This document shows, piece after piece, positions 19,001 to 28,743 of a stretch of DNA of 64,000 bases (its first letter is position 1; every line of letters begins with the position of its first letter). Source of the DNA: Arboricoccus pini (lineage in GTDB: Bacteria; Pseudomonadota; Alphaproteobacteria; Geminicoccales; Geminicoccaceae); contig NZ_FYEH01000003.1 in assembly GCF_900187945.1 (NCBI RefSeq), forward strand, positions 1 through 64,000, written 5' to 3'. Under the pieces are notes generated by a model. That model saw only the letters and a program-made list of their open reading frames with translations, ran no database searches and had not been told where the DNA came from. Made by a program: the position numbers and the translations under genes.

Positions 19001-19103
19001 CGGGGTCTCCGTTACGGCTGGGCATTCGACAAGCGCGCGGCGTGCGAGGGGGCGCGACGGCTGATCCACCGCCTATCCGGTGGCGCGGGCTCCAAAGGCC
19101 GAC

Positions 19104-19519
19104 CTACGCAGGCCCGGACGCGTCCATCTGCGAGGCCCGGGCAAGCGCTTGCGTGTCGATGTATTCCCGGATGCTCGTCAGCTTGCCGTCTCGAACCGTA
19201 ATGGCAAAGATCTAGTCGTCCACAAACGTCTTGTTGGTCGCTTTGATCTTTCCCGTCGCGAATCCGCGACGACGAGGAACCGGTCTCCTTGCGCCACGAA
19301 CTCCTGGGGCTCCGTGGACATGTCTATCGACCTGGATGCCGTCTCCAGCAGATCCGCCAGCCCGGCGTGTCCGTGTAGCGTCCCGGCCAACGGCCAGTCC
19401 TCGCCCGGAATGATCCACTCGATGTCTTCGGCGACCAACGCCAGCAGAGCCCCCGTGTCGCCGCGGCCGATCGCAGCGAAGAAGTCCTTCACGGTCTGGA
19501 TGTTCGTCTCAATGCTCAT
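19104..19519 (-). pseudogene. NTF2/SnoaL-like protein, frameshifted and amber-interrupted
   Basis: The first part, from ATG 19519 (MSIETNIQTVKDFFAAIGRG, then WPLAGTLHGHAGLADLL), is a normal SnoaL/NTF2-like fold. Near 19260 the frame shifts by one: reading continues properly as ATGKIKATNKTFVDD only in the next frame. There a TAG at 19212-19214 replaces what should be a Trp, and the sequence resumes as IFAITVRDGKLTSIREYIDT to a stop at 19104. Two lesions in one 400-base gene mean it is broken. Family members are small ketosteroid-isomerase-like proteins. It lies between the reductase and methyltransferase genes. Confidence 0.8.
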
Positions 19520-19577
19520 GGAATTTCTCCATTCCCAACGGATTGTGTGCCGCCTACCGGCGGGCACGCCGTGTTCA

Positions 19578-20177
19578 TCAGTCGAACTTGACCAGGTCCT
19601 TGAAGATCAGCCGGCCCCAGCTGTTTCCGCGCGCCTGGACGAGCAGCCCGCCCTCCGAAAGCCCGCCGAGCTTTACCGGCGCGAACCCGAGCTTCTCCGC
19701 AAGTGCGCCGATCTCCGTCGCGGCGGCATCATCGTCGCTCGCCAGGAACACGGCCCTCCTGCCACCGTGTACGGCCGGATCCTGCTCGAGGATGCCAGCG
19801 ACCAGATGGTTGAAGCCCTTGACCAGCCTGGCACCGGTGAAGGCCTGCGCGACGGCCTTGGCGGAGGATTGTTCGACCAGTTCCTCGGCGGACACGCCGT
19901 AGGCATTGGTTACATCGACGATGATCTTCCCCTGCCAGGTGGGCAGCGCCTTCGCGATTACCCGGTATGACTCGAAACGGACCGCCAGGAAGATAATGTC
20001 CGCCCCGACGGCTTCCGCCAGTGTCCCGGCAATGACCTTAGGCCCGATCGCCGCCGCTTCAGCTGCAAAGCTTTCCGGGTCGCGCGTGGTGGCGACGGAG
20101 ACTTCGATGCCCTTGCGGGTGAATGCCTTGGCCAGGGCCTGGCCAACGGCGCCGAAGCCGATAATAGCGTAGCTCAT
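19578..20177 (-). CDS. NADP-binding reductase, COG2085/F420-reductase-like
   Basis: A 199-residue single-domain dinucleotide-binding protein. The N-terminal beta-alpha-beta motif is GFGAVGQALAKAF, followed by the ATTRDPESF loop that may contact the NADP phosphate. The later parts IIVDVTNAYGVSAEELVEQ, KGFNHLVAGILEQDP and GGRRAVFLASDDDAA match the family of predicted dinucleotide-binding enzymes related to F420-dependent NADP reductase. It appears intact, unlike two of its neighbours. It is 76 bases downstream of the interrupted SDR on the same strand, and its own start is at ATG 20177. The substrate is unknown. Confidence 0.8.
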   Translation of the reverse strand: MSYAIIGFGAVGQALAKAFTRKGIEVSVATTRDPESFAAEAAAIGPKVIAGTLAEAVGADIIFLAVRFESYRVIAKALPTWQGKIIVDVTNAYGVSAEELVEQSSAKAVAQAFTGARLVKGFNHLVAGILEQDPAVHGGRRAVFLASDDDAAATEIGALAEKLGFAPVKLGGLSEGGLLVQARGNSWGRLIFKDLVKFD

Positions 20178-20253
20178 AAACTTGTCCTTTGGATTACCAC
20201 GCTCAACCGGCGCTCCGAATGTTCGAATGGAGCGCCCGGCCGGGCGTCGCGCG

Positions 20254-20988
20254 TCAGAGTTGCGCCAGGCCGCCGTCGACGGCGACCTCGCTGGCGGTCA
20301 TGAAGCTGCTGTCCGACGACGCGAGAAAGGCGGCCACGGCTCCGATCTCCGCCGGGTCGGCCATGCGCTGGAGCGGAGTCATCGAAGCGAAGACCTTCTG
20401 CCCCTCCTCGCCGAGCGCTTCCTTCGCAAGCTCGGTCGCGGTCGCCCCGGGCGACAGCACGTTGACCCGGATGCCGGTGCCCTTCAGATCCTCCGCCTAG
20501 CTCCGCGCGAGGTTGCGCACCGCCGCCTTGCTCGCGCTGTAGGCGGTCATCCCCGGGGCGCCCGTGGTGCCGGCGCTCGATCCGGTCAGGATGATCGAAC
20601 CGCCCGGACCCATCAGCGGCAGCGCCTTCTGGACGGTGAAGATCGTCCCCTTCACATTGGTGTCGAAGGTCTCGTCGATGTGCTCGGCGGTGATCTCGCC
20701 AAGCTTGGACATGCTTCCAGCTCCGGCATTGGCGAAGACGATGTCGAGGGTTCCGCGCTCGGCCTTCACCGCCGCGTAGAGCCGGTCGAGGTCAGCCTCA
20801 TCCGAGACCGAGCCTTTCACCGCGCGGGCGTTGGGCCCAAGCTCGGCCACAGCGGCGTCAAGTGCTTCCTGCCGGCGGCCGAAGAGGAAGACGAAGGCGC
20901 CTTCCTCGATAAAGCGCTTTGCCGAGGCGCGGCCGATGCCGGTGGCACCGCCCGTGATGATGGCGGTCTTTCCATTCAATCTGGTCAT
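20254..20988 (-). pseudogene. Short-chain dehydrogenase interrupted by an amber codon
   Basis: The full coding span is 244 codons, a normal SDR length. The N-terminal part has the cofactor loop TGGATGIGRASAK, the NAGAG motif, the catalytic Ser in LTGSSAGTTG and the YSASKAAVRNLARS catalytic Tyr/Lys segment. A TAG at 20497-20499 then stops the frame. The same frame continues without other damage as AEDLKGTGIRVNVLSPGATA to the end. Most SDRs have Trp at this place (ARSWAxDL), so a TGG-to-TAG change is the likely lesion. The truncated product would lack the C-terminal part of the fold. Confidence 0.8.
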
Positions 20989-21218
20989 GTCGTGTGTCCT
21001 TCGTTTCGCCATCACGAGTTTTGGCTTTACTGGGAGATCCCCCAAGAGCCCCGATATGTGTTCGCCGAAGTCCGACGGTGAGTACGAAATCGCGCACATC
21101 GTCGGTGCGAAAACGATCCGGATAGACGATATGACGTCGCGACGGTCGTCGTGCACACTGCGGTTCGGCGTGCTAGACAGCGTTTCGGAAGGCGCAGCTG
21201 GTGGCGCGGGAATGCACC

Positions 21219-22112
21219 ATGATCGACTGGGATGACGTTCGCTACTTTCTTGCTGCCGCGCGCTGCGGCTCAGTGCGGGCCGCCGCCAAGCGCCTGGGGG
21301 TGAACCACGCGACGGTGTTGCGACGCATCGCCCAGCTTGAGGAGCGCCTCGGGGCGCAGATGTTCGAAAAGCTGCCTTCGGGCTACCGCCTGACGGCCGC
21401 GGGCGAGGAGGTCCTCGAGTTCGCGGATCAGATGGAAGCGTCGTCGCACCAACTGGAAACGCGCATCTTCGGGCGCGACCAGAGCGTGCGCGGGCTTCTG
21501 CGGGTGACGCTGCCCCCGCCCCTCGCAGCACACCTGCTCATGCCGGACTTCGCCGACTTCATACGCCTGCATCCGGGCATCGAGATGGACATCCTGTCGT
21601 CCGGCGAGCTGGCAAACCTGACGAACCGGGAGGCCGACGTGGCGATCCGTGTCGTCTACGACCGCGAAGCTCTGCCGCTCAATCTTCACGGCCTGAAGGG
21701 ACCGGAGCTATTCGGCGGCTTCTATATGTCCGGCGATCGCCTCGCCCAGTGGCGGGCGGGCGGACCGGAACCCAGGTGGATTTCTGTAAGTGGTCATGGA
21801 GTACCGGACTGGACCCGCGAGGGTGAGCTTCGCACAGCTGGAGCTCCGTTCAGGACCATGGATCTCGAAACGCAGATCGCGGCGGTACGGCAAGGGATCG
21901 GCATCACGACGCTGCCGTGTTTCGTCGGAGATACCGATCCCCTGTTAGAAAGGGTGCCAGATACCGACCTCCACCTGTATGGACCGGTCTGGCTTCTCAC
22001 TCAGGGGGAGACCCGCAAGACGAAGCGCGTACAACTCTTCACGGAGTTCTTATCCCGCAAGCTCGCCGCCTACGCTCCGCTTCTAGCGGGGCAGTCCATA
22101 TCGCCCGACTGA
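21219..22112 (+). CDS. LysR-family regulator
   Basis: A 297-residue LysR-type regulator. The helix-turn-helix is at about residues 3-62 (WDDVRYFLAAARCGSVRAAA, then KRLGVNHATVLRRIAQLEER). An effector-binding domain follows with PGIEMDILSSGELANL and ETQIAAVRQGIGITTLPCF. The DVRYFLAAA and VNHATVLRRI forms are typical of LysR proteins found next to short-chain dehydrogenase or quinone-reductase genes. ATG 21219 has a GGGA element upstream and begins the conserved domain; an ATG-less 18-base extension is also open. It is divergent from the SDR at 20988, its probable target. Confidence 0.85.
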   Translation: MIDWDDVRYFLAAARCGSVRAAAKRLGVNHATVLRRIAQLEERLGAQMFEKLPSGYRLTAAGEEVLEFADQMEASSHQLETRIFGRDQSVRGLLRVTLPPPLAAHLLMPDFADFIRLHPGIEMDILSSGELANLTNREADVAIRVVYDREALPLNLHGLKGPELFGGFYMSGDRLAQWRAGGPEPRWISVSGHGVPDWTREGELRTAGAPFRTMDLETQIAAVRQGIGITTLPCFVGDTDPLLERVPDTDLHLYGPVWLLTQGETRKTKRVQLFTEFLSRKLAAYAPLLAGQSISPD

Positions 22113-22289
22113 CATCTGGCAGATCGCCGGCGAGGTTGCCGTTCAGCCGGCAAAGCGGTTGGGGCGATTTCTGCCGCCACGGCGTTGCCAGCTTTGGTTC
22201 GAACTCGCGCGAGAAGTCCGTGCGGCAATCGGCGGTGATTGAGTAGCAATCTCGCAGCATATCGCGCCATAGCGTAGAATCGGCGGTAT

Positions 22290-22379
<90 letters not shown>

Positions 22380-22490
22380 GCAACGAATGGGCAAGCTCGC
22401 GATCGGGAGCCGCTTCTTAGTCGAGGATCGCGGGCCAGGCAAGTGGGCCGTCAAGAGCGGCCTGACCAGACCGCGGCGCAAGAATTCGCG

Positions 22491-22793
22491 TCAGGCGGCG
22501 GCCTCGGAATCGTCGACGTCGTCGCCGCCAGCCTCGATGGCACCACATAGCGCGGCAGCGGCGCAGACAGCCTCGCATCCCGTGTGGTCCTGGAGCGTGG
22601 CGGCCTGCATCTGCGCGGCCTGGGCCACCGCGCGCGCCTCATGAAATAGGCGGCGCATCTCCGGCACGCACTTGCCGCATTGGACGCGGCAGCCGAAGCA
22701 GCGATAGACCTCGCCCGCCGTGCGGCACATCCCCGAACAGGCGACCTCACTGACCGACTTGTCGCTGATGCGATTGCAAAGGCACACGATCAT
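22491..22793 (-). CDS. BFD-like [2Fe-2S] protein
   Basis: A 100-residue protein whose first 50 residues match bacterioferritin-associated ferredoxin. Cys4 and Cys6 (MIVCLCNRIS) pair with Cys39 and Cys42 (VQCGKC) to bind a [2Fe-2S] cluster. The chosen ATG at 22793 starts directly at the ferredoxin motif. The extra Cys residues at 19, 23, 32 and 35, and an acidic alanine-rich tail of about 40 residues (ending GGDDVDDSEAAA), are not part of the classic 64-residue Bfd. Bfd takes electrons from a ferredoxin reductase to release iron from bacterioferritin. No bfr gene is nearby. Confidence 0.78.
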   Translation of the reverse strand: MIVCLCNRISDKSVSEVACSGMCRTAGEVYRCFGCRVQCGKCVPEMRRLFHEARAVAQAAQMQAATLQDHTGCEAVCAAAALCGAIEAGGDDVDDSEAAA

Positions 22794-23070
22794 GATGACC
22801 CATTTTAGGAACGGGGCACGGCCTATCAAGCGCTCTCTTTAACAAGCACCTTAAACTGTTTCGAAGCTATACTGGGAACTGGTTGAAGCACTGCTTGATA
22901 CGCCGCCGATGGACACGGCGCTGTGGCCCGGCCGCATCGGGTTCTTGCCAGCCACGAAAGCCTCGTCTACCCGGTTGGAAGCTCCGCCCCTGGCTGCTTG
23001 AGCACTTGGCCAGTCGGGGCGCCTTCGTCATCCTCTCGCCCATCCTGCACCGCGCCAGCCGGACATCCCG

Positions 23071-23985
23071 ATGCTCTATTTCCTCCAGCAATTGATCAAC
23101 GGTCTCACGCTCGGCGCCATGTATGGCCTGATCGCCATCGGTTACAGCATGGTCTACGGCATCATCGGCATGATCAATTTCGCCCATGGCGACATCTATA
23201 TGATCGGCGCCTTCGTCACCGTGATCGCCTTCACCACGCTAGGCATCGTCGGCATCACCTGGATGCCGCTGGCCCTCATGGTCGTGCTGCTTTGCGCCAT
23301 GCTGTTCACGGCCGCCTATGGCTGGACGGTCGAGCGCATCGCCTACCGGCCATTGCGCGGCTCGTTCCGCCTGGCCCCGCTAATCTCGGCGATCGGCATG
23401 TCGATCTTTTTGCAAAACTACGTCCAGGTGGCGCAAGGGGCCAACGTCAAGCCACTGGCTCCCATCATCACGGGCGGAATCCAGCTGGGCAGCGACGGCA
23501 GCTTTTCCGTCGGCATCAGCTATGTGCAGATCATGGTCATCGTCCTGACCACGGTCTTGATGGCGGCCTTCTCCTTCCTCATCGCCAAGACGCCGCTTGG
23601 CCGTGCCCAGCGGGCCTGCGAGCAGGACCTGAAGATGGCGGGCCTTTGCGGCGTCAATGTCGACCGGACGATCTCGACCACCTTCGTCCTGGGCGCGGCG
23701 CTGGCCGCCGTCGCGGGCCTGATGGCGTCGCTCTATTATGGCGTCGTCGACTTTTTCATCGGCTTCCTGGCCGGCGTCAAAGCCTTCACGGCGGCCGTGC
23801 TGGGCGGCATCGGCTCGATCCCGGGCGCCATGCTGGGTGGTCTGCTCCTGGGCCTGATCGAATCCTTCTGGTCCGGCTATTTCTCGATCGAATACAAGGA
23901 CGTGGCCGCGTTCGGCATCCTTGTCGTCGTCCTCATCTTTCTGCCGACCGGCCTTCTGGGCAAGCCCGAGATCGAGAAGGTCTAA
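23071..23985 (+). CDS. livH: Branched-chain amino acid ABC permease LivH
   Basis: A 304-residue inner-membrane permease of the LivH family. It begins with the hallmark LINGLTLGAMYGLIAIGYSM and INFAHGDIYMIGAF. The ATPase-contact region QRACEQDLKMAGLCGVNVDR and the terminal AVLGGIGSIPGAMLGGLLLG segment are also present. It is the first gene of a complete uptake operon (livH-livM-livG-livF, DUF6867, livK). The 240 bases upstream, after the divergent BFD-like gene, should contain the promoter. The predicted ligand is leucine, isoleucine, valine or a related amino acid or amide. Confidence 0.93.
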   Translation: MLYFLQQLINGLTLGAMYGLIAIGYSMVYGIIGMINFAHGDIYMIGAFVTVIAFTTLGIVGITWMPLALMVVLLCAMLFTAAYGWTVERIAYRPLRGSFRLAPLISAIGMSIFLQNYVQVAQGANVKPLAPIITGGIQLGSDGSFSVGISYVQIMVIVLTTVLMAAFSFLIAKTPLGRAQRACEQDLKMAGLCGVNVDRTISTTFVLGAALAAVAGLMASLYYGVVDFFIGFLAGVKAFTAAVLGGIGSIPGAMLGGLLLGLIESFWSGYFSIEYKDVAAFGILVVVLIFLPTGLLGKPEIEKV

Positions 23986-23989
23986 GGGC

Positions 23990-25315
23990 ATGCCATCAGC
24001 CGTCAGCAAGCAGGCCCTGCCCGCGGCCCTCAAGGATGCAGCCATAGCGGCGATCGTCGCCTTCATCCTCTTTTTACCCATCATCGGCATGCAGCTGCAG
24101 CCGGGATCGGGCGGGCTCGATGTCAATTTCCGCCTGCCCCTCGTCCTCATCGGCGCCGCCATCGTCTTCGTCGGCCGTCTGCTTCTGGGCCTCCTCGGCA
24201 GCCGACGCCGGGCGCCGCGTGCTGGCCCCAGTATCATGGAAAGGGTTGCCGCCGGCGTCGCCGCCAATGGCCGCTGGCTCGGCCTCGTCGGCATCCTCTT
24301 TGCATTGACGATGCCGTTCATGCCGTTCTCCAACCGCTATGTCGTCGATGTCGGCACCACCGTTCTCATCTATGTCATGCTGGGCTGGGGCCTGAATATC
24401 GTCGTGGGCCTGGCCGGCCTGCTCGACCTCGGCTACGTGGCCTTCTACGCCGTCGGCGCCTATTCCTTTGCTCTGCTCGGGACCACCGCCGGCATGGGCT
24501 TTTGGTACTGCCTCCCCCTGGCAGGGTTGCTCGCGGCGATGTTCGGCCTGCTCCTGGGCTTTCCCGTCCTGCGCCTGCGCGGCGACTATCTGGCGATCGT
24601 CACGCTGGGGTTTGGCGAGATCATCCGCATCGTGCTGCTCAACTGGACCAATGTCACCAACGGCCCGAACGGCATCTCCGGCATCCCGCGCCCGAGCTTC
24701 TTCGGCCTCGATTTCGCCCGTAGTCCGGAACCCGGCACCACGGCCTTCCATCAGTATTTCGGCATTCCCTATTCGGGCGAACAGCGCGTCATCTATCTCT
24801 ATTTCCTCATCCTCCTTCTGGCCCTCATCACCAATTTCTTCGTCATCCGCATTCGCCGGCTGCCGATCGGCCGTGCCTGGGAGGCGCTTCGCGAGGACGA
24901 GATCGCCTGCAAGGCGCTGGGCATCAATCCGACCAACACCAAGCTCACGGCCTTCGCGCTGGGCGCGATGTTCGGCGGTTTCGCCGGCGCATTCTTCGCC
25001 ACCCGCCAGGGGTTCGTCAGCCCTGAGAGCTTCACCTTCATCGAATCGGCCATCATCCTGGCGATCGTCGTTCTGGGCGGGATGGGCAGCCAGATCGGCG
25101 TGGTTCTGGCCGCCATCATCATCGTCCTCCTGCCCGAGCTCGGCCGCGACTTTGCGCAATATCGCATGCTCATCTTCGGCGCTGCCATGGTGGGCATCAT
25201 GATCTGGCGGCCGCGTGGCCTTCTTGCCCATCGAAGCCCGACCGTCCTCCTCCATCCCAAGGGAGGACCCAGGCCGGCCGACGTGCCACCCAGCGTCAAG
25301 GAGGCCGGAGCATGA
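23990..25315 (+). CDS. livM: Branched-chain amino acid ABC permease LivM
   Basis: A 441-residue permease. An N-terminal region of about 120 residues with extra hydrophobic segments precedes the core, which has LGWGLNIVVGLAGLLDLGYV, then GDYLAIVTLGFGEIIRIV, then REDEIACKALGINPTNTKL (ATPase contact) and ILAIVVLGGMGSQIGVVL. The length, greater than the 300-350 residues of short forms, fits the long LivM type. The ATG at 23990 lies two bases after the livH stop. The next gene begins before this one ends (ATGA at 25312). It pairs with LivH to form the channel. Confidence 0.92.
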   Translation: MPSAVSKQALPAALKDAAIAAIVAFILFLPIIGMQLQPGSGGLDVNFRLPLVLIGAAIVFVGRLLLGLLGSRRRAPRAGPSIMERVAAGVAANGRWLGLVGILFALTMPFMPFSNRYVVDVGTTVLIYVMLGWGLNIVVGLAGLLDLGYVAFYAVGAYSFALLGTTAGMGFWYCLPLAGLLAAMFGLLLGFPVLRLRGDYLAIVTLGFGEIIRIVLLNWTNVTNGPNGISGIPRPSFFGLDFARSPEPGTTAFHQYFGIPYSGEQRVIYLYFLILLLALITNFFVIRIRRLPIGRAWEALREDEIACKALGINPTNTKLTAFALGAMFGGFAGAFFATRQGFVSPESFTFIESAIILAIVVLGGMGSQIGVVLAAIIIVLLPELGRDFAQYRMLIFGAAMVGIMIWRPRGLLAHRSPTVLLHPKGGPRPADVPPSVKEAGA

Positions 25316-26159
25316 GGGAGCAAGGCGGTCTCGAGGTCACGCATCTCACCATGCGCTTTGGCGGCCTGGTCGCCGTGAACGACCTCTCCTTCAGCGCCAG
25401 AGGCAAGGAGATCACGGCCATCATCGGCCCGAACGGGGCCGGCAAGACGACGGTCTTCAACTGCCTGACCGGCTTCTACAAGCCGACCGTCGGCGAGCTC
25501 GCCTTCATGGGACGCGACGGCCGCATCCTGCTGGAGCAGTTGGACGGCTTCGTCATCGCCCGCCACGGCCTCGCCCGCACCTTCCAGAACATCCGCCTTT
25601 TCCCCGGCATGAGCGTCCTGGAAAATCTCCTCGTGGCGCAGCACCAGCCGCTCATGCAGGCCTCGGGCTTCACGCTGCTCGGCCTCTTTGGCGCCCGTCG
25701 CTACCGCGAGGCGGAAAAAGACGCGATCGAGCTCGCCCGGCAGTGGCTGGACCGCATGGAACTGACACACCTGGCCGATTCGCCGGCGGGTGCCCTCCCC
25801 TATGGCCAGCAACGCAAGCTCGAGATCGCGCGCGCCATGTGCACGCGACCGACCATGCTCTGTCTGGACGAGCCCGCCGCCGGACTTAATCCGCGCGAGA
25901 CAGCGGAGTTGGGCATTCTCCTCAAGGCGATTCGCGACGAGACCGGGATCGGCATTCTCCTCATCGAGCACGACATGGGCATGGTCATGGGCATCTCCGA
26001 TCACATCATCGTCCTCGACTATGGCCGCAAGATCGCCGACGGCACGCCGCTTGCGGTGCGCAGCGACCCCGAGGTGATCAAGGCCTACCTTGGCGAGGAG
26101 GACGACGACGAGCTGCCGCCCGAGATCCGGGCCGAGATCAGCGAGACGGCGGCACGAGC

Positions 26160-26163
<4 letters not shown>
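25312..26163 (+). CDS. livG: Branched-chain amino acid ABC ATPase LivG
   Basis: A 283-residue ATPase subunit. Walker A GPNGAGKTTVF, the LivG-typical VIARHGLARTFQNIRLFPGM, signature LPYGQQRKLEIARAM, Walker B MLCLDEPAAGLN, and IEHDMGMVMGISDHIIVLDYG are present. It ends in an acidic tail (GEEDDDELPPEIRAEI). It overlaps livM and livF by ATGA, so it is translationally coupled to both. It forms the ATPase heterodimer with LivF. Confidence 0.93.
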
Positions 26164-26893
<730 letters not shown>

Positions 26894-26894
<1 letters not shown>

Positions 26895-27238
26895 TGGATC
26901 TGCTGGGCTCCTCGGTGCCGGTCTTCATCGGCCTGACCCTCATCCTCATGGGCGCGGCCGCCTTCATGGCGGGGCGCTCCATCGCCTATCAATGGCGGCC
27001 CTTCTGGCTCGTGGCGCCGGCCGCCTTCGGCCTGGCGCTGGCCGACCGCTTCCTCACCTACGCGCTCTTCAACGGCCCGTTGCTGCATCCGCCGGGCTTG
27101 CTCCTCCAGTTCGTCATCCTCCTTCTCTTCGCGGCCCTGGGCTGGCGTCTCACCCGCGTGGCCAAGCTCTGCGGCCAGTATCCCTGGCGCTACGCGCGCT
27201 CCGGCCCTTGGTCCTACCAGCGGCTCCAAGATGACTGA
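26894..27238 (+). CDS. DUF6867-type small membrane protein of the liv operon
   Basis: A 114-residue protein with three predicted membrane helices: PVFIGLTLILMGAAAFMAG, WLVAPAAFGLALADRFLTYA and LLLQFVILLLFAALGWRL. It ends with a short soluble tail (CGQYPWRYARSGPWSYQ). Such proteins occur directly after livF in alphaproteobacterial liv operons (DUF6867 type). The role is unknown. The TAATG overlap with livF implies coupled translation and association with the transporter. The tail sequence, rich in Trp, Tyr and Arg, is well conserved in the family as far as I recall. Confidence 0.75.
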
Positions 27239-27342
27239 GACGCCATCTTGCCAACCACCGCGCCCTTCGTTTCTATCTGTTCATGCGTTCCGCAACACCA
27301 CGTTTCGGGCATCGGCCTAAAGGCCTCTTCAGGAGTATCAAG

Positions 27343-28449
27343 ATGACTCGTCTGACCTCGCTGCTGCTCGCTGCCACGGCAGCCACGGCCCTCGTGGCAG
27401 GCACCGCCAGAGCCGATATCGTCATCGCCACCGCCGGGCCGATGACTGGCCAGTACGCGGCCTTCGGCGAGCAGATGAAGCGCGGTGCCGAAATGGCGGT
27501 CAAGGACATCAACGCCAAAGGCGGCGTCCTCGGCCAGAAGCTGGTCCTCAAGGTCGGTGACGATGCCTGCGATCCGCGCCAGGCCGTGGCCGTTGCCAAC
27601 CAGTTCGTCAATGACGGCGTTGTCTTCGTCGCCGGCCATTTCTGTTCGGGCTCCTCGATCCCCGCCTCCGCCGTCTATCACGAGGAAGGCATCATCCAGA
27701 TGTCGCCCGCCTCGACCAACCCCACCTTGACCGACCAAGGCTTCGACAACGTCTTTCGCGTTTGCGGCCGCGACGATCAGCAAGGCCCCTACGCCGCCGA
27801 CTACGCCATCAAGAACAAGCTCTTCACCAAAGTAGCCATCGTCCAGGACAAGAGCGCCTACGGCAAGGGCCTGGCCGACGCGTTCAAGGCCGAGCTCAAC
27901 GCCAAGGGCACGACCGAGGTCTCCTACGATGCCGTCACGCAGGGCGATAAGGATTTCTCGGCGCTGATCACCAAGCTCAAGGAGGAAGGTGCCGACTTCC
28001 TCTATTACGGCGGCTACCACACCGAACTTGGCCTCATCACCCGCCAAGCCAAGGAACAGGGCCTGAAGCTTGCCATCATGTCGGGCGATGCCATCGTCAC
28101 CGACGAATACTGGGCCATCACCGGGACCCAGGGTACCGGCACCTACATGACCTTCAGCCCGGACCCGCGCAACATCCCGGCCGCCGCCGCCGTCGTAAAG
28201 GAATTTCAGGCCACCAACTACAACCCCGAGGGCTACACCCTCTACACCTACGCCGCGATCCAGGTCTTCGCCGAGGCCGCCGCCAAGGCCAAGTCGTCTG
28301 AGCCCGACAAGGTCCTCCCTGTCCTCCGAGATACCAGCTACGACACCGTGATCGGCCCGGTGGGCTTCGACAAGAAGGGCGACAAGACCGGCCAGAACTA
28401 CGTCATGTTCCAGTGGAGCCAGGACGGCAAATACGCCGAGATCAAATAG
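27343..28449 (+). CDS. livK: Branched-chain amino acid-binding protein LivK/LivJ
   Basis: A 368-residue periplasmic binding protein. A signal peptide (MTRLTSLLLAATAATALVAG, cleavage near ARA) precedes the mature N-terminus DIVIATAGPMTGQYAAFGEQ. The ligand-site segments GHFCSGSSIPASAVY, SPASTNPTLTDQ and VAIVQDKSAYGKGLAD are typical of LivJ/LivK. CAGGAG, about 10 bases before ATG 27343, supports that start over an in-frame ATG at 27283. It is separated from DUF6867 by 104 bases, so it may have an extra promoter, in line with the high level usually needed for a binding protein. Confidence 0.92.
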   Translation: MTRLTSLLLAATAATALVAGTARADIVIATAGPMTGQYAAFGEQMKRGAEMAVKDINAKGGVLGQKLVLKVGDDACDPRQAVAVANQFVNDGVVFVAGHFCSGSSIPASAVYHEEGIIQMSPASTNPTLTDQGFDNVFRVCGRDDQQGPYAADYAIKNKLFTKVAIVQDKSAYGKGLADAFKAELNAKGTTEVSYDAVTQGDKDFSALITKLKEEGADFLYYGGYHTELGLITRQAKEQGLKLAIMSGDAIVTDEYWAITGTQGTGTYMTFSPDPRNIPAAAAVVKEFQATNYNPEGYTLYTYAAIQVFAEAAAKAKSSEPDKVLPVLRDTSYDTVIGPVGFDKKGDKTGQNYVMFQWSQDGKYAEIK

Positions 28450-28743
28450 ACGAGCTCTCGCTGACATCGTGACCGGGGGCCCCTTGGAGTGCGCCCCGGT
28501 CGCCCCGACGATGCGGGCATCGTCGCATCGCCCATAAGCGCATGCCAGTGACTCTCGGCGGTTTTTATTCCTAAATCAAGCTGCGACCATGGCCCCCTTT
28601 CGTGTCGGGGGCCTGACGCGCTATATCTACTGCAGATAGTCTCCACGGTCGTGGACGCTCTGCCTTCACGTCTAACGGTGCGCGTACCGGTGCCCCGCCC
28701 CTGAACGGCAGGCACCGCGCCGGTCGCGAAAAAGGATCATCCG
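28450..28743. terminator. Intergenic region with possible livK terminator
   Basis: An eight-base stem (GACCGGGG near 28470, CCCCGGTC near 28494) lies 20-50 bases after livK and could end the operon transcript, but it has no adjacent U-tract. The remainder up to trcR at 28744 holds no gene and probably contains its promoter. Confidence 0.35.

Noticed and set aside
19212-20499. TAG read as tryptophan (recoding)
   Set aside because: TAG serves as a normal stop in intact genes here, for example livK and the Crp/Fnr gene, and TGG is used for Trp throughout. Pseudogene decay explains the data better.
20989-21531. N-terminal extension of the SDR gene into the LysR gene
   Set aside because: The extension is antisense to the LysR gene and the SDR cofactor motif begins just after ATG 20988.
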